A stretch of DNA of 16,614 nucleotides, from positions 1 to 16,614 of the forward strand of contig JAUVLL010000023.1 of NCBI GenBank assembly GCA_030600745.1, in the 5' to 3' direction. The DNA comes from Spirochaetaceae bacterium (GTDB taxonomy: Bacteria; Spirochaetota; Spirochaetia; B11-G9). Shown piece after piece: positions 15,553 through 16,614 of the stretch. The notes beneath the pieces were generated by a model, which had not been told where the DNA came from, ran no database searches, and saw nothing but the letters and a program-made list of their open reading frames with translations. How positions within the stretch are numbered: position 1 is the first letter of the stretch; every line of letters begins with the position of its first letter. The position numbers were made by a program, and so were the translations under genes.

Positions 15553-15581
15553 TTGACAACAAGTATGGCTCAGTAAAGAAT
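15553..15581 (+). promoter_or_regulatory. Possible promoter of the radical SAM gene
   Basis: TTGACA (15553-15558) is perfect, but the -10 at 17 bp is only AAGAAT (15576-15581), 6 bases before ATG 15588. If used, the message would be nearly leaderless, as for the nucleotidase-like gene. Support is weak because of the poor -10. Confidence 0.5.
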
Positions 15582-15587
15582 AAGTCA

Positions 15588-16614
15588 ATGATTAACAAAA
15601 AATACATACAGGCAAAAAAGGCAATTCGTAAAGATACATTTGCAGGTGTATTCACTGCCAGTATGTATAAATGTTCTCCCTACCATGCATGTGAACATGG
15701 GTGTATTTACTGCGATGGAAGAGCAGAAAAATACTATGTCCAGGGAGAGTTTGATAAGGATATTGTAATAAGGCAGAATCTGGCAGATCTGTTAAGGACT
15801 GAACTACCCCGGCTCCGGGAGAGGGGACCCATTACAATAGGTTCCGGAGTGACAGATGTCTATCAGCCTGTGGAAAGAGAAGAAAAGCTCATGCGTGACT
15901 GTCTGGAAGTATTGGGAGATTATAATTTTCCTCTTCACTTACTGACAAAATCTCCTTTGGTGCAACGGGACCTGGATTTGTATCAACAACTGGACAGGAA
16001 GGGTGGATTTACCCTTTTTGTTTCCCATACCTTTTCGGAAGACAAATACAGAAAAATATTTGAACCCAAAGCAGGTTCTGTAGAAGAAAGGCTTGAAACT
16101 ATTAGAGTTTTTAAAGAAGCAGGTTTAAAGGTTGGAGTTCTGTTAATGCCTCTGCTTCCATGGATTAGTGATACAAATGAGAATATTGTCCCCTTATTGG
16201 CAAAATTAAAAGAATTGGATGTGGATTTTGTTATGCCCGGTTCTCTTACACTCCGTCCGGGAAAACAGAAAGAACTATATTTCCGGACTATCAGGAAACA
16301 TTTTCCTGATCTAATTTCCGCTTATGAAGATCTTTATCAGAAAAATTTAATTTCCGGTAATCCTTCATACCAGTATCGGAAAGAATTTTATAAACGAATG
16401 CCGCCGCTGATCAAAGGATCCAACCCTCTTGTTCCCCATTATATTTTTCAAGACAGGATGCCTGTTTATAATGAAATACTTATTCTTATTTCTCACATGG
16501 TCGAGTTGTACTCCATGAAAGATATTAATGTAGATCGATTAAAGAAGAGCCTGTCCCTGTATACAGCCTGGGTAGAGGGAGAAAAAAAGTTCTTTAACCG
16601 CCGCAGGTCGCTGC
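15588..16614 (+). CDS. SplB-like radical SAM protein (3' truncated by window)
   Basis: The frame is open for 342 codons to the window end, with no stop. The radical SAM cluster motif is C35-x3-C39-x2-C42 (CEHGCIYC), which binds the 4Fe-4S cluster that cleaves S-adenosylmethionine. Further features typical of the COG1533 group (spore photoproduct lyase-like 'DNA repair photolyases') are YIQAKKAI at the start, TIGSGVTDVYQPVE (about 84-97), LLTKSPLV (about 123-130), SHTFSEDKYRKIFEP and LMPLLPWISDT. The Arg/Lys-rich LRPGKQKELYF lies near residue 225. True DNA repair activity is proven only for a few members, so the substrate is open. The start at 15588 is chosen over an in-frame ATG at 15537 because the family-like N-terminus begins there; neither has a good Shine-Dalgarno. 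The gene is divergent from the broken barrel gene. Confidence 0.5.
   Translation, partial: MINKKYIQAKKAIRKDTFAGVFTASMYKCSPYHACEHGCIYCDGRAEKYYVQGEFDKDIVIRQNLADLLRTELPRLRERGPITIGSGVTDVYQPVEREEKLMRDCLEVLGDYNFPLHLLTKSPLVQRDLDLYQQLDRKGGFTLFVSHTFSEDKYRKIFEPKAGSVEERLETIRVFKEAGLKVGVLLMPLLPWISDTNENIVPLLAKLKELDVDFVMPGSLTLRPGKQKELYFRTIRKHFPDLISAYEDLYQKNLISGNPSYQYRKEFYKRMPPLIKGSNPLVPHYIFQDRMPVYNEILILISHMVELYSMKDINVDRLKKSLSLYTAWVEGEKKFFNRRRSL

Noticed and set aside
1..16614. CRISPR arrays, tRNA or rRNA genes, insertion sequences, phage genes
   Set aside because: No regular repeat-spacer pattern, tRNA cloverleaf, transposase or integrase motif was found on either strand.

Overview
This is an AT-rich stretch from a Gram-negative, probably free-living bacterium. 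Two loci encode secreted barrel-like proteins ending in Phe, which implies an outer membrane. The mix of a DNA polymerase II, a TerB/J-domain DjlA-like protein, frequent TTG/GTG starts and E. coli-like -35/-10 boxes would fit a low-GC spirochaete. That placement is an inference with modest confidence, because no rRNA or other marker gene lies in the window.

Layout. 1-2988 (+): the C-terminal end of a SNF2-type helicase, followed directly by an 855-residue protein with an N-terminal four-cysteine zinc ribbon and a C-terminus that resembles the helicase-associated XPB N-terminal fold. 2992-8591 (-): a probable transcription unit of a secreted 5'-nucleotidase-like protein that has lost its metal ligands, a two-TM HAMP-GGDEF diguanylate cyclase starting 2 nt later, and DNA polymerase II (polB). 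8600-9801 (-): the promoter of that unit, a gene remnant, and djlA with its own promoter. 9927-12692 (+): a strong promoter embedded in palindromes, then yfcC (DcuC-superfamily carrier) and ygeY (M20 hydrolase), closed by a hairpin. 12721-13791 (+): a small DUF5684-like membrane protein and an XRE-cupin regulator that probably controls the carrier/hydrolase pair. 13795-15499: a decayed second polB, an intact small outer-membrane protein gene, and a broken outer-membrane protein gene convergent with it. 15588-end (+): a SplB-like radical SAM protein that runs off the window.

The clearest non-obvious signal is that the intergenic spaces hold remnants of genes that are intact elsewhere in the window. 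A decayed polB sits beside the XRE-cupin gene, and a decayed XRE-cupin fragment sits upstream of the polB transcription unit. With the broken outer-membrane protein gene, this suggests past duplication or import followed by gene decay. The other points of interest are the degenerate nucleotidase coupled to a diguanylate cyclase, the helicase/zinc-ribbon pair, and promoters whose -10 box lies almost on the start codon. No tRNA, rRNA, CRISPR array or insertion sequence was seen.
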